From UBA1723 sp045629285 (GTDB taxonomy: Bacteria > Bacteroidota > Bacteroidia > Bacteroidales > Paludibacteraceae): a stretch of 64,000 bases of DNA. This document shows, one piece after another, positions 1-7,959 of the stretch. A program made the translations under genes and the position numbers. The notes under the pieces were generated by a model that did not search any database, had not been told where the DNA came from, and saw nothing but the letters and a program-made list of their open reading frames with translations. The stretch is from NCBI GenBank assembly GCA_045629285.1, contig JAZQQY010000029.1, positions 1 through 64,000 on the forward strand, read 5' to 3'. Position 1 is the first letter of the stretch. Each line of letters begins with the position of its first letter.

Positions 1-30
1 GATCAAAGAGAGGTAAAGGTGAAAACTTAC

Positions 31-72
31 AAAAAAGAAGATCATTGCAGCCCTAGGGCTGCAATGATCTTC
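31..72 (-). terminator. Intrinsic terminator, 36-bp perfect palindrome
   Basis: Positions 37-72 form an uninterrupted perfect palindrome centred on CCTAGG. It is preceded on the plus strand by a run of six A (31-36), which reads as a U-tract on the minus strand. It lies 80 bp past the stop of the UDP-sugar dehydrogenase gene and is the natural end of that transcript. Confidence 0.85.
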
Positions 73-153
73 TAAAAAGTTCTAACTTTGTCCTAATAAA
101 ACTAAGTAAAAAACTGTAACGGTTATTTAGGACTAGTCATTTTAATCAAAAGA

Positions 154-1500
154 TTAGTCTCTCTTAAAGATATCTCTTGTGTAAACCTTATCAAGAACAT
201 CGTCAAGACAAGAGTCATAACGATTGGCGATGATAGCCTGAGACTGTTTCTTGAACTCATCAAGATTATTCACAACCTTGCTACCGAAGAATGTGCTGCC
301 ATCCTCAAGAGTCGGCTCATAGATAATAACCTGAGCTCCCTTAGCCTTGATTCTCTTCATCACACCCTGGATTGAGCTCTGACGGAAGTTATCTGAATTA
401 GACTTCATTGTCAAACGGAATACGCCGACAGTGACCTCATGCTCCTTGCTTGCATCATAACTTCCTTCTGCATAACTGTAGTAACCAGCCTTCTGAAGTA
501 CACGGTCTGCGATGAAGTCCTTACGAGTACGGTTACTCTCTACAATTGCTGTCATCATATTCTGAGGAACCTCATTGTAGTTAGCCAAAAGCTGCTTAGT
601 ATCCTTTGGTAGACAGTAACCACCATAACCAAATGAAGGATTATTATAGTGTGAACCGATACGTGGGTCAAGGCCGATACCCTGAATAATAGCCTGTGAA
701 TCAAGGCCCTTTACCTCAGCGTATGTATCTAGTTCATTGAAATAGCTTACACGAAGAGCAAGATATGTATTTGCGAAAAGTTTAACTGCTTCCGCCTCCT
801 TCATTCCCATGAACAAAGTGTCGATATTATCTTTGATTGCTCCTTCCTGAAGAAGTTCTGCAAAAACACGGGCATACTTCTCAGATTCAGGATTAGCAAT
901 TGCCTTGATTGCTGCATTCTCCTCAGAGAATGTCTTATCATCAATATTGATAATCTTAGGATATCCAACGATAATACGAGAAGGATAAAGATTATCATAC
1001 AAAGCCTTACTTTCACGCAAGAACTCAGGAGAGAACAACAAATTAAACTTCTTATCCTTAAGTTCAGGCTTGTACAAGAACTGCAAAGCATACTTCACAT
1101 ACAACGAGCGAGTATAACCGACAGGAATTGTAGATTTGATAATCATAACTGCATCAGGGTTAACCTCAAGCACAAGATCAATAACCTCTTCAACATGTGA
1201 TGTATCAAAATAATTCTTCTGTGGATCATAGTTAGTAGGTGCTGCAATAACAACAATATCAGCATCCTTATATGCAGCTCTACCATCTAAAGTCGCAGTC
1301 AAATCTAGTTTCTTTTCGGCAAGATATTTTTCAATATACTCATCCTGAATTGGCGACTTCTTATTATTGATCATGTCCACCTTCTCTGGAATAACATCTA
1401 CCGCAGTCACCTTGTGGTGCTGTGCAAGCAAAGTCGCAATAGAAAGTCCAACGTAGCCAGTACCAGCTACAGCAATCTGTAAATCTTCGAATTTTCTCAT
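154..1500 (-). CDS. ugd: UDP-glucose 6-dehydrogenase family nucleotide-sugar dehydrogenase
   Basis: A 448-residue cytosolic NAD-dependent dehydrogenase of the UDP-glucose/GDP-mannose dehydrogenase family, which oxidises a nucleotide sugar to its uronate for capsule or LPS precursors. The N-terminal Rossmann motif AGTGYVGLSIA begins near residue 11. The catalytic cysteine motif GGYCLPKD is near residue 296, and a C-terminal UDP-binding domain follows. An in-frame TTG seven codons upstream (1521) is possible. The ATG at 1500 is chosen because family alignments begin at the Rossmann strand and it follows the candidate -7 box at 1593-1600. It stands alone between a terminator and a divergent regulator. 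UDP-glucose is the likely substrate, but related sugars cannot be excluded. Confidence 0.92.
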   Translation of the reverse strand: MRKFEDLQIAVAGTGYVGLSIATLLAQHHKVTAVDVIPEKVDMINNKKSPIQDEYIEKYLAEKKLDLTATLDGRAAYKDADIVVIAAPTNYDPQKNYFDTSHVEEVIDLVLEVNPDAVMIIKSTIPVGYTRSLYVKYALQFLYKPELKDKKFNLLFSPEFLRESKALYDNLYPSRIIVGYPKIINIDDKTFSEENAAIKAIANPESEKYARVFAELLQEGAIKDNIDTLFMGMKEAEAVKLFANTYLALRVSYFNELDTYAEVKGLDSQAIIQGIGLDPRIGSHYNNPSFGYGGYCLPKDTKQLLANYNEVPQNMMTAIVESNRTRKDFIADRVLQKAGYYSYAEGSYDASKEHEVTVGVFRLTMKSNSDNFRQSSIQGVMKRIKAKGAQVIIYEPTLEDGSTFFGSKVVNNLDEFKKQSQAIIANRYDSCLDDVLDKVYTRDIFKRD

Positions 1501-1564
1501 TATAATATGTATATCCGTCAAAAATAGAACCTATCGTTTACCAATACTCAAGCCCCAAAAGACG

Positions 1565-1581
1565 AGATTTTGTCAAAATCT
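1565..1581. repeat. 17-bp perfect inverted repeat in the ugd leader
   Basis: AGATTTTG-T-CAAAATCT sits between the candidate -7 box of ugd (1593-1600) and its start at 1500. An operator role is possible, for example for the divergent Crp/Fnr protein, but this is inference. The sequence is AT-rich and does not match the TGTGA or TTGAT half-sites of Crp or Fnr. Confidence 0.4.
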
Positions 1582-1592
1582 AAATCACGATG

Positions 1593-1600
1593 CAAAATTA
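1593..1600 (-). promoter_or_regulatory. Candidate -7 box for ugd (TAATTTTG)
   Basis: It matches the Bacteroidota -7 consensus TAnnTTTG on the minus strand. No clear TTTG is found 19-21 bp upstream. The leader to the ATG at 1500 would be about 85 nt. Confidence 0.45.
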
Positions 1601-1760
1601 GGAAAAAATACGGTATTTTATCCTTCCCGATGTATAAAAAAGCACACATTTTACATTTATTAAAACAACAAATTCATGTTAAAAGATATAATCAGTACGC
1701 AAAAATCAACAAAATAGATAAAAAAGTACCGTTTTGATATGTTATTTAGCAGAAATTCTA

Positions 1761-1768
1761 TATATTTG
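1761..1768 (+). promoter_or_regulatory. Candidate -7 box for the Crp/Fnr gene (TATATTTG)
   Basis: It matches TAnnTTTG and lies 29 bp before the ATG at 1798. A TTTG at 1733-1736 is 24 bp upstream, a little longer than the usual 19-21 bp spacer. Confidence 0.55.
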
Positions 1769-1797
1769 CAAAATCTTAGTTTAAGAAATTAACGACA

Positions 1798-2499
1798 ATG
1801 GTAAAACGTATTGATGATAATCTTAAGAGCATAGAGGAGATATCTGACATTTGGAAGATATTGACTCCTGAGCAGCTTTTGTATCTAAAGCAGAACTATG
1901 GCATACTTAGATTCAAGAAGAATGAGATGGTTTATGCTGAAGGAGACGTGCCAACACACATGCTATGCGTTGTAAAGGGTAAGGTTAAGATCTACAAGAG
2001 AGGCGTTGGAAACAGAAACCAAATCATGCGTATGGTTGGGCCAAGCGAGACATTCGCTTACCGTGCAATGTTTGCTGGGGAAAACTACGTGACTTGTGCA
2101 ACTGCTTTTGAGCCGACTGTCATCTATACGATTCCAAAGGAAGTAATCAGAAACTTGATTTCACACAATGCTGAGCTTGCTTGGTATTTCATCCATACAT
2201 TGTCAGTTGACCTTGGTATTGCCGATGCAAGAAGCGTAAGCTTGACACAGAAGCATATCCGTGGTAGATTGGCAGAGTCCCTACTCTTCTTGAAGGACAG
2301 CTACGGTTTGGAGGAAGATGGTGCAACAATCGGCATCTACCTATCACGCGAGGATTTGGCAAGTTTGTCAAACATGACAACATCAAATGCGATCCGCACA
2401 TTGTCGTCATTCGTTCAGGAGAAGATCATAACTATGGACGGAAGAAAAATCAAAATCGTTGATATGGAGCAGTTGAAGAGAATTTGCAAGATTGGCTAA
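1798..2499 (+). CDS. Crp/Fnr family transcriptional regulator
   Basis: A 233-residue regulator with an N-terminal cyclic-nucleotide-binding-type beta barrel (about residues 25-140, including VKGKVKIYKRG) and a C-terminal winged helix-turn-helix. The recognition region LSREDLASLSNMTTSNAIRT lies near residues 182-201. The N-terminal cysteine cluster of true FNR is absent, so an iron-sulfur oxygen sensor is unlikely. The effector is unknown. The gene is monocistronic, divergent from ugd, and followed at 24 bp by a strong terminator. Its targets cannot be told from the sequence. Confidence 0.88.
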   Translation: MVKRIDDNLKSIEEISDIWKILTPEQLLYLKQNYGILRFKKNEMVYAEGDVPTHMLCVVKGKVKIYKRGVGNRNQIMRMVGPSETFAYRAMFAGENYVTCATAFEPTVIYTIPKEVIRNLISHNAELAWYFIHTLSVDLGIADARSVSLTQKHIRGRLAESLLFLKDSYGLEEDGATIGIYLSREDLASLSNMTTSNAIRTLSSFVQEKIITMDGRKIKIVDMEQLKRICKIG

Positions 2500-2522
2500 T
2501 TCATTTTCAACCATTACCATAC

Positions 2523-2551
2523 AAAAAGCCGGCAGAAATGTCGGCTTTTTT
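2523..2551 (+). terminator. Intrinsic terminator after the Crp/Fnr gene
   Basis: Stem AGCCGGCA / TGTCGGCT with a GAAA tetraloop, followed by seven T. The flanking A-run makes it potentially bidirectional. Confidence 0.9.
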
Positions 2552-2567
2552 AGTTTCAAGTTTCAAG
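2552..2567. repeat. Heptad array, AGTTTCA family
   Basis: AGTTTCA AGTTTCA AG, 2.3 units of 7 bp, starts at the last T of the terminator of the Crp/Fnr gene. Confidence 0.7.
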
Positions 2568-2610
2568 CGAGAATGCCTGTTTTATAATCAACAAAATATC
2601 ATGTTCTATC

Positions 2611-2645
2611 AATCTATAATGTGATGATACTACTAATTATAGATT
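2611..2645. repeat. Inverted repeat with 15-nt loop
   Basis: AATCTATAAT (2611-2620) pairs with ATTATAGATT (2636-2645). It lies in the gap between two convergent terminators and has no T-tract. No function is evident. Confidence 0.5.
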
Positions 2646-2712
2646 CTACAATGATGTGAAGCGTATTCTTGATCATTAAATTAAAACCTAAGACTTTCCA
2701 TACACCCAAAAC

Positions 2713-2746
2713 AAAAAGAGCATCGACTTTCGCCGATGCTCTTTCT
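2713..2746 (-). terminator. Intrinsic terminator of the oadGAB operon
   Basis: Stem AAAGAGCATCG / CGATGCTCTTT, with an A-run on its left that becomes the U-tract on the minus strand, 19 bp past the oadB stop. Confidence 0.9.
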
Positions 2747-2764
2747 ATATCTGTCTAATTCAGA

Positions 2765-4054
2765 TTATCCCAAGAATGAGATCAAGATACCTGCAGCAAC
2801 TGCAGAACCGATAACTCCTGATACGTTAGATGACATACAGTAGTTCAATACGTGGTTTCTTGAATCATACTTCAATGCGATGTCGTTAGCGACACGTGAT
2901 GCCATTGGCACTGCCGATAGACCAGTTGCACCGATAAGCGGATTGATCTTCTTCTTTGCGAAACAGTTGTAAAGCTTTACCAAAAGGATACCAGCACCGA
3001 TTGACAAACCGAATGCGAAGAATCCACCTATAACAATTCCGATAGTCTGAAGGTTCAAGAATGCGTCTACTGTCATTGTAGCACCTACACACAACCCCAA
3101 GAAGATTGTAGCAGCGTTCATGATTGAGTTAGAAGCAGCATCATACAAACGAGATGTGTTAGAACCAACCTCCTTGATCAAATTACCGAACATCAACATA
3201 CCAACCAATGGAACTGCAGATGGAACGATGATTGCAACAAGAGTAGTAGTCACGATTGGGAAAAGAATTTTAAGAACCCTCATGTTCTTAATCTCTACGC
3301 TTGATGGATAAAGCTTATCCTGCTCCTTCATATTGATCTTCAAATCCTTCTCTGTACAAAGCAACTTAACAACCAAAGGCACGATCACTGGCACAAGAGC
3401 CATGTATGAGTATGCCGCGATAGCGATTGGTCCTAGCAAATGAGGAGCCAACTTGATTGTAGTAAAGATGGCTGTCGGACCATCGGCACCACCAATGATT
3501 GCCAAAGAAGCAGCCTCACTCATATCGAACTTACCAGAAGCAGCGGCAATCAACAATACAGCGAAGATACCGAACTGTGCAGCTGCACCGAAGAACGCCA
3601 ACTTCAAGTTTCTGATCATTGGAGCAAAGTCTGTCATCGCACCTACACCCATGAAAATGATAGGTGGCAAGAAACCAGTCTTGATCAACATGTAGTAAAG
3701 GAAGTTCATCAAACCTAGATCATGAGCGATCTGTGGCAAACCCACCTCATAAATGTTGTAAGGGACACCGTTCTCGTCGGCCCAAACCTCACCATTATTC
3801 AATGTAATTACATTGTGACACATCTCACCGTCGACCATCTTATCTACAGCAGCCAAAACGCCCATATCTCCACCAGGGAAGTTAGCGATCAACACACCGA
3901 AAGCGATCGGGATAAGTAGCAATGGCTCGTACTCCTTCTTGATACCCAAGTATAGCAATATAAAGGCAAGGATGTACATCACCAAGAATGACGGATTGGC
4001 TACAATCGAACCAATCGCTGTCATTTCATATAGTTTCGACAATATTTCTTCCAT
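2765..4054 (-). CDS. oadB: Sodium-pumping decarboxylase beta subunit (OadB)
   Basis: A 429-residue polytopic inner-membrane protein and the decarboxylase/Na+-translocating subunit of biotin-dependent sodium pumps. It decarboxylates carboxybiotin and couples this to Na+ export. The family signature GGADGPTAIF, with its essential aspartate, is near residues 187-196, and hydrophobic segments fill the rest. Its ATG shares one base with the oadA stop (TAATG), so translation is probably coupled. It is the last gene of oadG-oadA-oadB. MmdB of methylmalonyl-CoA decarboxylase is the same family, and the neighbouring alpha subunit decides the substrate. Confidence 0.93.
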   Translation of the reverse strand: MEEILSKLYEMTAIGSIVANPSFLVMYILAFILLYLGIKKEYEPLLLIPIAFGVLIANFPGGDMGVLAAVDKMVDGEMCHNVITLNNGEVWADENGVPYNIYEVGLPQIAHDLGLMNFLYYMLIKTGFLPPIIFMGVGAMTDFAPMIRNLKLAFFGAAAQFGIFAVLLIAAASGKFDMSEAASLAIIGGADGPTAIFTTIKLAPHLLGPIAIAAYSYMALVPVIVPLVVKLLCTEKDLKINMKEQDKLYPSSVEIKNMRVLKILFPIVTTTLVAIIVPSAVPLVGMLMFGNLIKEVGSNTSRLYDAASNSIMNAATIFLGLCVGATMTVDAFLNLQTIGIVIGGFFAFGLSIGAGILLVKLYNCFAKKKINPLIGATGLSAVPMASRVANDIALKYDSRNHVLNYCMSSNVSGVIGSAVAAGILISFLG

Positions 4055-5907
4055 TATGCCTTAATTTTCATTAGAACATCGTCCTCAGCAACTGACGAGC
4101 CGCTTGTTAGACAAATCTCTGTAACGACACCATCCCACTCAGAAGCGATAGCGTTGAATGTCTTCATTGCCTCTACGTAGCAAACTGTCTGACCCTTCTT
4201 AACTGTATCGCCAACCTTTACAGGAGTATCTCCATTACCCTTAACTAGGTAGAACTTACCCTCAAGTGGAGAAGTCAACTCATTACCCTCACCTGGAGCG
4301 CCTGCCGCTCCTGGAGCTGCCGAAGCACCTGTAGAAGGAAGAGTTTTACCATCATTCGCACCGATAACAACTGAATACTTCTCACCCTTAACCTCAACAA
4401 CAACTGTCTGAGGCAATGTAAGTGCAGATCCACCACCAGCGTTCTGCTTCTTAGCCTTTCTCTCAGCCAAATCAGCCTCGAAGTCAGCCTTCGCCTTACC
4501 GCTCTTCATAGCACGATACTGCTGTGGGTGCATTGCAAGCTCGAACAACTCCTCGTCGTCCTGACCGCAGTCCCAACCCTCTTTCTTCATCTCCTCACGG
4601 AATGTGTCAAGAGCATCAGGATAGTTGCTCTGTGGATCCTCAGTGTGGAACTCTCTACCCTGCTCTTTTGCCTTTGCAACAAGTTCAGGAGCCAACTCGC
4701 CTGGCAACTTACCAGACTTACCTAGCATCATATCCCAGATATCGTCGGCAATCATAGACCATCTCTCCTTGCCCTTCTCCATCTGCATAACGTTCATCAA
4801 CGCCATGTTCTTCACGTACTGTGAGAATGGAGTCACAAGACATGGATAACCCATCATAGGCCATACATACTTAACCTCATCGAACAACTTGATAAGAAGC
4901 TCGTCCTGAGACATCTTAGGCTTACCGTTCTTCTCCTTCCACTTGTTGATGCTCTCAAGGTTAGTTTCCAAGTCTGTCATCAAAGAACCCATCATACCAC
5001 CTGGTAGACCTGGACCGATAAGAAGTGAGTTCATCTGGCGGTTACGTGCTGGGATGTAGTAACCTAGGAAGTCGTCCATCATCTCCTGAACTAGAGTACG
5101 AACCTCCATATATGCTGCCATGTTGATCTCCTTAACCTTGAAACCAGCATCCTTCAACATCTCCTGAACTGCGATAACGTCTGCGTGGCCTGTACCCCAT
5201 GAAAGTGGCTCCATACCTACGTCTACGTAATCACAACCTGCCTTACAAACCTCAAGGATTGAAGCCATGTTGAAACCAGGACCTGCGTGGCTATGGTACT
5301 GGATTGTAATATCCTTAATCTCCTTGATCTTACGAGTCAACTCACCAAGGAATACAGGACGACCGATACCAGCCATATCCTTCAAACAGATCTCATCACA
5401 ACCTGCCTCGATAAACTTCTTTGCCAAATCAACATAGTATTCAACTGTGTGGATTGGTGAACTTGTGATACAAAGAGAAGCCTGAGCGATCATGCCTGCC
5501 TCCTTTGCGTATTTGATAGAAGGAATTACGTTGCGTGCGTCATTAAGTCCACAGAAAATACGTGTGATATCTGTACCCTGTGCATGCTTAACCTTATAGA
5601 AAAGCTTACGTACGTCTGCTGGAACTGGGCTCATTCTCAAACCGTTAAGCGCACGGTCAAGCATGTGAGTCTGGATTCCTGCCTCGTGGAAAGGCTTAGT
5701 CCACTGACGAACTGCTTTGTTTGGGTTTTCACCGAACAAAAGGTTTACCTGCTCAAATCCACCACCGTTAGTCTCAACGCGGTCGAAGCAACCCATCTTG
5801 ATGATTGCTGGAGCAACTTTGACAAGCTGGTCTACTCTCGGCACATACTTGCCGGCAGCCTGCCACATATCTCTAAATACTAAACTAAATTTAACTTCTT
5901 TAGCCAT
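4054..5907 (-). CDS. oadA: Biotin-dependent carboxyltransferase alpha subunit (OadA/PycB-like), divergent
   Basis: A 617-residue protein with an N-terminal TIM-barrel carboxyltransferase domain (about 1-300), a conserved PYC_OADA middle domain, an Ala/Gly/Pro-rich linker (about 520-545) and a C-terminal biotinyl domain carrying VEAMKTF. The modified lysine is near residue 581. Expected metal ligands are visible: RD near the start, the lysine of CLKDMAGI, and the HSH pair in QYHSHAGPGF. The classical RDAHQS and WGGATFD signatures are altered here (RDMWQA and TNGGGFEQ), so the branch is divergent. Gene order OadG-OadA-OadB supports oxaloacetate decarboxylation in succinate/propionate-type fermentation. 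Substrate identity is inference. Confidence 0.88.
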   Translation of the reverse strand: MAKEVKFSLVFRDMWQAAGKYVPRVDQLVKVAPAIIKMGCFDRVETNGGGFEQVNLLFGENPNKAVRQWTKPFHEAGIQTHMLDRALNGLRMSPVPADVRKLFYKVKHAQGTDITRIFCGLNDARNVIPSIKYAKEAGMIAQASLCITSSPIHTVEYYVDLAKKFIEAGCDEICLKDMAGIGRPVFLGELTRKIKEIKDITIQYHSHAGPGFNMASILEVCKAGCDYVDVGMEPLSWGTGHADVIAVQEMLKDAGFKVKEINMAAYMEVRTLVQEMMDDFLGYYIPARNRQMNSLLIGPGLPGGMMGSLMTDLETNLESINKWKEKNGKPKMSQDELLIKLFDEVKYVWPMMGYPCLVTPFSQYVKNMALMNVMQMEKGKERWSMIADDIWDMMLGKSGKLPGELAPELVAKAKEQGREFHTEDPQSNYPDALDTFREEMKKEGWDCGQDDEELFELAMHPQQYRAMKSGKAKADFEADLAERKAKKQNAGGGSALTLPQTVVVEVKGEKYSVVIGANDGKTLPSTGASAAPGAAGAPGEGNELTSPLEGKFYLVKGNGDTPVKVGDTVKKGQTVCYVEAMKTFNAIASEWDGVVTEICLTSGSSVAEDDVLMKIKA

Positions 5908-5915
5908 GATTTATC

Positions 5916-6182
5916 TTATATTTTTTCTATTTTTTCAATCTTACCTTTATTACCTGTGATCTTAGCAACAGCCAACTCAACTGCAGCCATAACGTCTGGG
6001 TTAATCGCGGCACCCTGTGGAGCAGCAGACTTTGGTGCAGCTGGTTTCTCGTCTTCAGGCACAAACTTGTTCACGAAACGGATAAGCGCATTACCCATCG
6101 CAATGACAAGACCAAGAACAGCGAAGACGGTAATCATACCGACAGCCATAAGCTTCAAGGCCTCTACAAAATTTCCTTCCAT
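5916..6182 (-). CDS. oadG: OadG-like gamma subunit of the sodium-pumping decarboxylase
   Basis: An 88-residue single-pass membrane protein. The N-terminal transmembrane helix (about 10-35, LMAVGMITVFAVLGLVIAMG) is followed by a Pro/Ala-rich linker and a lysine-rich tail. This is the normal size and layout for gamma subunits, which anchor and assemble the alpha-beta complex. It is the first gene of the operon, 8 bp upstream of oadA. Confidence 0.85.
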   Translation of the reverse strand: MEGNFVEALKLMAVGMITVFAVLGLVIAMGNALIRFVNKFVPEDEKPAAPKSAAPQGAAINPDVMAAVELAVAKITGNKGKIEKIEKI

Positions 6183-6220
6183 CTTATAATTCGCTTAATA
6201 AAAAGTTTTTTCAATATCTG

Positions 6221-6251
6221 CAAAGATAATAAACATTATTTCCCTTACAAT
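6221..6251 (-). promoter_or_regulatory. Promoter of oadGAB
   Basis: TATCTTTG at 6221-6228 with ATTG (partial match to TTTG) at 6248-6251; the spacer is 19 bp. The leader to oadG is about 30 nt. Confidence 0.65.
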
Positions 6252-6384
6252 CAAAATCCATTTCTTTTTTTGACGATTTATAACAAAAACAAAGCGTTTG
6301 TTATGTATCGTCACGTTTTTAAACTAATTTACTTAATAATTATTCAAAATAATGGCATAAAAATTACAAATTATAAATTGAGAC

Positions 6385-6421
6385 AAAAACAAATGGGACG
6401 CGACAATTCGCGTCCCATTTG
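6385..6421 (-). terminator. Intrinsic terminator after the PAP2 gene
   Basis: A 13-bp perfect stem CAAATGGGACGCG (6390-6402) pairs with 6409-6421, with a 6-nt loop and an A-run on the left (U-tract on the minus strand). It ends the serB-truA-PAP2 direction. Confidence 0.9.
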
Positions 6422-6445
6422 CCTTATTTCGTATTTATCGTCATT

Positions 6446-7132
6446 CTACATCGGCACATAACTCGTCACTACCTCGCTCACTATACCGATAATGATGATT
6501 TCCGCCCAAAGAATAAAACACATCGTGTGGATATGGGATCTTCTGAACTTATCATCACTTGTGTACTGCGGAAATTTCTTCTTCAAAAAGCCGACAATCA
6601 CATACGACAACCATCCTAACAATACTCCGCAGATGGCTCCGACTGTTATGTCGCCAGGGAAATGAACTCCTAGATAGATGCGCGAGTAAGAGCATAATAT
6701 CGCCCAAAAAAACATTGTTCCCGTCAAGAATTTATTGCGGAACAACAAGCTTAGGAATGTCGCTATGGCAAAGGAATTTCCTGCATGAGACGAAGGGAAT
6801 CCATACTTTCCTCCGGTATAGTCGAAAGCATAAGCAAGATGATCCATGATATTCGGATCATGACTCGGACGCAGACGTTCAAAATATGGCTTCATCAATC
6901 CTGATGTGATTCTGTCCGTCAACAGGAATACCAGGATAATGCCTATCAATATCAACCATGCTTCTTTCTTTTTTGTACGGAAAATCGTAAAGAGCATATA
7001 CACTACCGGCGGAAACCAGATTCCAATCTTGGATACATTGAAAAAGAATGTGTCCCATGCCAGATTATGATAAGCTGGCAAATTCAAGGTTTCCATCAGA
7101 CTGTAGTCCGTCTGCAATAAAAAATCAATCAT
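6446..7132 (-). CDS. PAP2 family membrane phosphatase
   Basis: A 228-residue polytopic membrane phosphatase. All three catalytic motifs are present in order: KPYFERLRP (K-x6-RP), PSSHAGNS (PSxH) and SRIYLGVHFPGD (SR-x5-H-x3-D). Such enzymes dephosphorylate lipid pyrophosphates or phosphatidic/phosphatidylglycerol phosphates at the membrane. Undecaprenyl pyrophosphate recycling and lipid A dephosphorylation are both possible. It lies 51 bp downstream of truA without a visible terminator between them, so co-transcription is likely. Confidence 0.9.
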   Translation of the reverse strand: MIDFLLQTDYSLMETLNLPAYHNLAWDTFFFNVSKIGIWFPPVVYMLFTIFRTKKKEAWLILIGIILVFLLTDRITSGLMKPYFERLRPSHDPNIMDHLAYAFDYTGGKYGFPSSHAGNSFAIATFLSLLFRNKFLTGTMFFWAILCSYSRIYLGVHFPGDITVGAICGVLLGWLSYVIVGFLKKKFPQYTSDDKFRRSHIHTMCFILWAEIIIIGIVSEVVTSYVPM

Positions 7133-7183
7133 AAAATTATCTGTATGTAATTAGTGATTTCCAATGCATCAATCTATTACGAA

Positions 7184-7912
7184 TTAATATTTTATCTCTT
7201 CCAGGAATAGTCCGCAAGCTGGTGCTGATGTAGATGCCTTGCATCTGTCCTTGCTCTCTATGATATTTCTGAAATCTGCGATTGTGATCTTCTTTCTTCC
7301 TACGTCAATCAACGTGCCGACGATAGCACGCACCATATTGCGCAAGAATCTATTGGCAGAGATAGTGAAAACAAGTATGTTTCCATCCATTCTCCATTCA
7401 GCTCGTGTAATCGTACAATTGTTCGTTTTAGTGTCGGTATTTACTTTGCTGAAACTTGTGAAATCCTCATATTCGAATAATGTCGACGCGGCCTTGTTCA
7501 TCAACTCTACATCAAGGTCGAAATTGATATACGCCACTGTATCTAGTGTGAATGGATCCTTATCTTTCGTAATGTAATAGCGATATGTGCGCTCTGTAGC
7601 TGAAAATCTCGCTGAAAATTCCCCATCGACCTCTTTTATGCTGGCGACGGAAATGTCCTTAGGCAACAGTTTATTGATTCGGTAGACAAACTGAGCACCG
7701 TCGCCTAAAGGATTATTCGCATCAAAATGAGCTGTCATCATACGGGCGTGCACACCGGTATCTGTACGTCCGGCGCCTGTAGTGGAGATCTCCTCACGAC
7801 AAAGAGTAGAAAGAGCTTTGTTTAGCTCCTCCTGAACTGTATTGCCGTTCGGCTGAATCTGCCAACCATGATAGTTGGTTCCTAAATATGAGAATGTTAT
7901 CAAATAACGCAT
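7184..7912 (-). CDS. truA: tRNA pseudouridine(38-40) synthase TruA
   Basis: A 242-residue cytosolic enzyme that isomerises uridines 38-40 in the tRNA anticodon stem-loop. The catalytic aspartate is in GRTDTGVHA near residue 50. The N-terminal SYLGTNYHGWQ and the C-terminal RFLRNMVRAIVG are family hallmarks, and the length is typical. The gap to serB upstream holds only a heptad array, so it is probably read from the serB promoter. Confidence 0.96.
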   Translation of the reverse strand: MRYLITFSYLGTNYHGWQIQPNGNTVQEELNKALSTLCREEISTTGAGRTDTGVHARMMTAHFDANNPLGDGAQFVYRINKLLPKDISVASIKEVDGEFSARFSATERTYRYYITKDKDPFTLDTVAYINFDLDVELMNKAASTLFEYEDFTSFSKVNTDTKTNNCTITRAEWRMDGNILVFTISANRFLRNMVRAIVGTLIDVGRKKITIADFRNIIESKDRCKASTSAPACGLFLEEIKY

Positions 7913-7924
7913 ATCGTTTTTTTA

Positions 7925-7959
7925 AGTTTCAAGTTTCAGGTTTCAGGTAACCAGAAACC
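7925..7959. repeat. Heptad array, AGTTTCA/GGTTTCA family
   Basis: Units AGTTTCA, AGTTTCA, GGTTTCA, GGTAACC, AGAAACC in strict 7-bp register. The array ends on the base before the serB stop codon (7960-7962). Confidence 0.75.
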
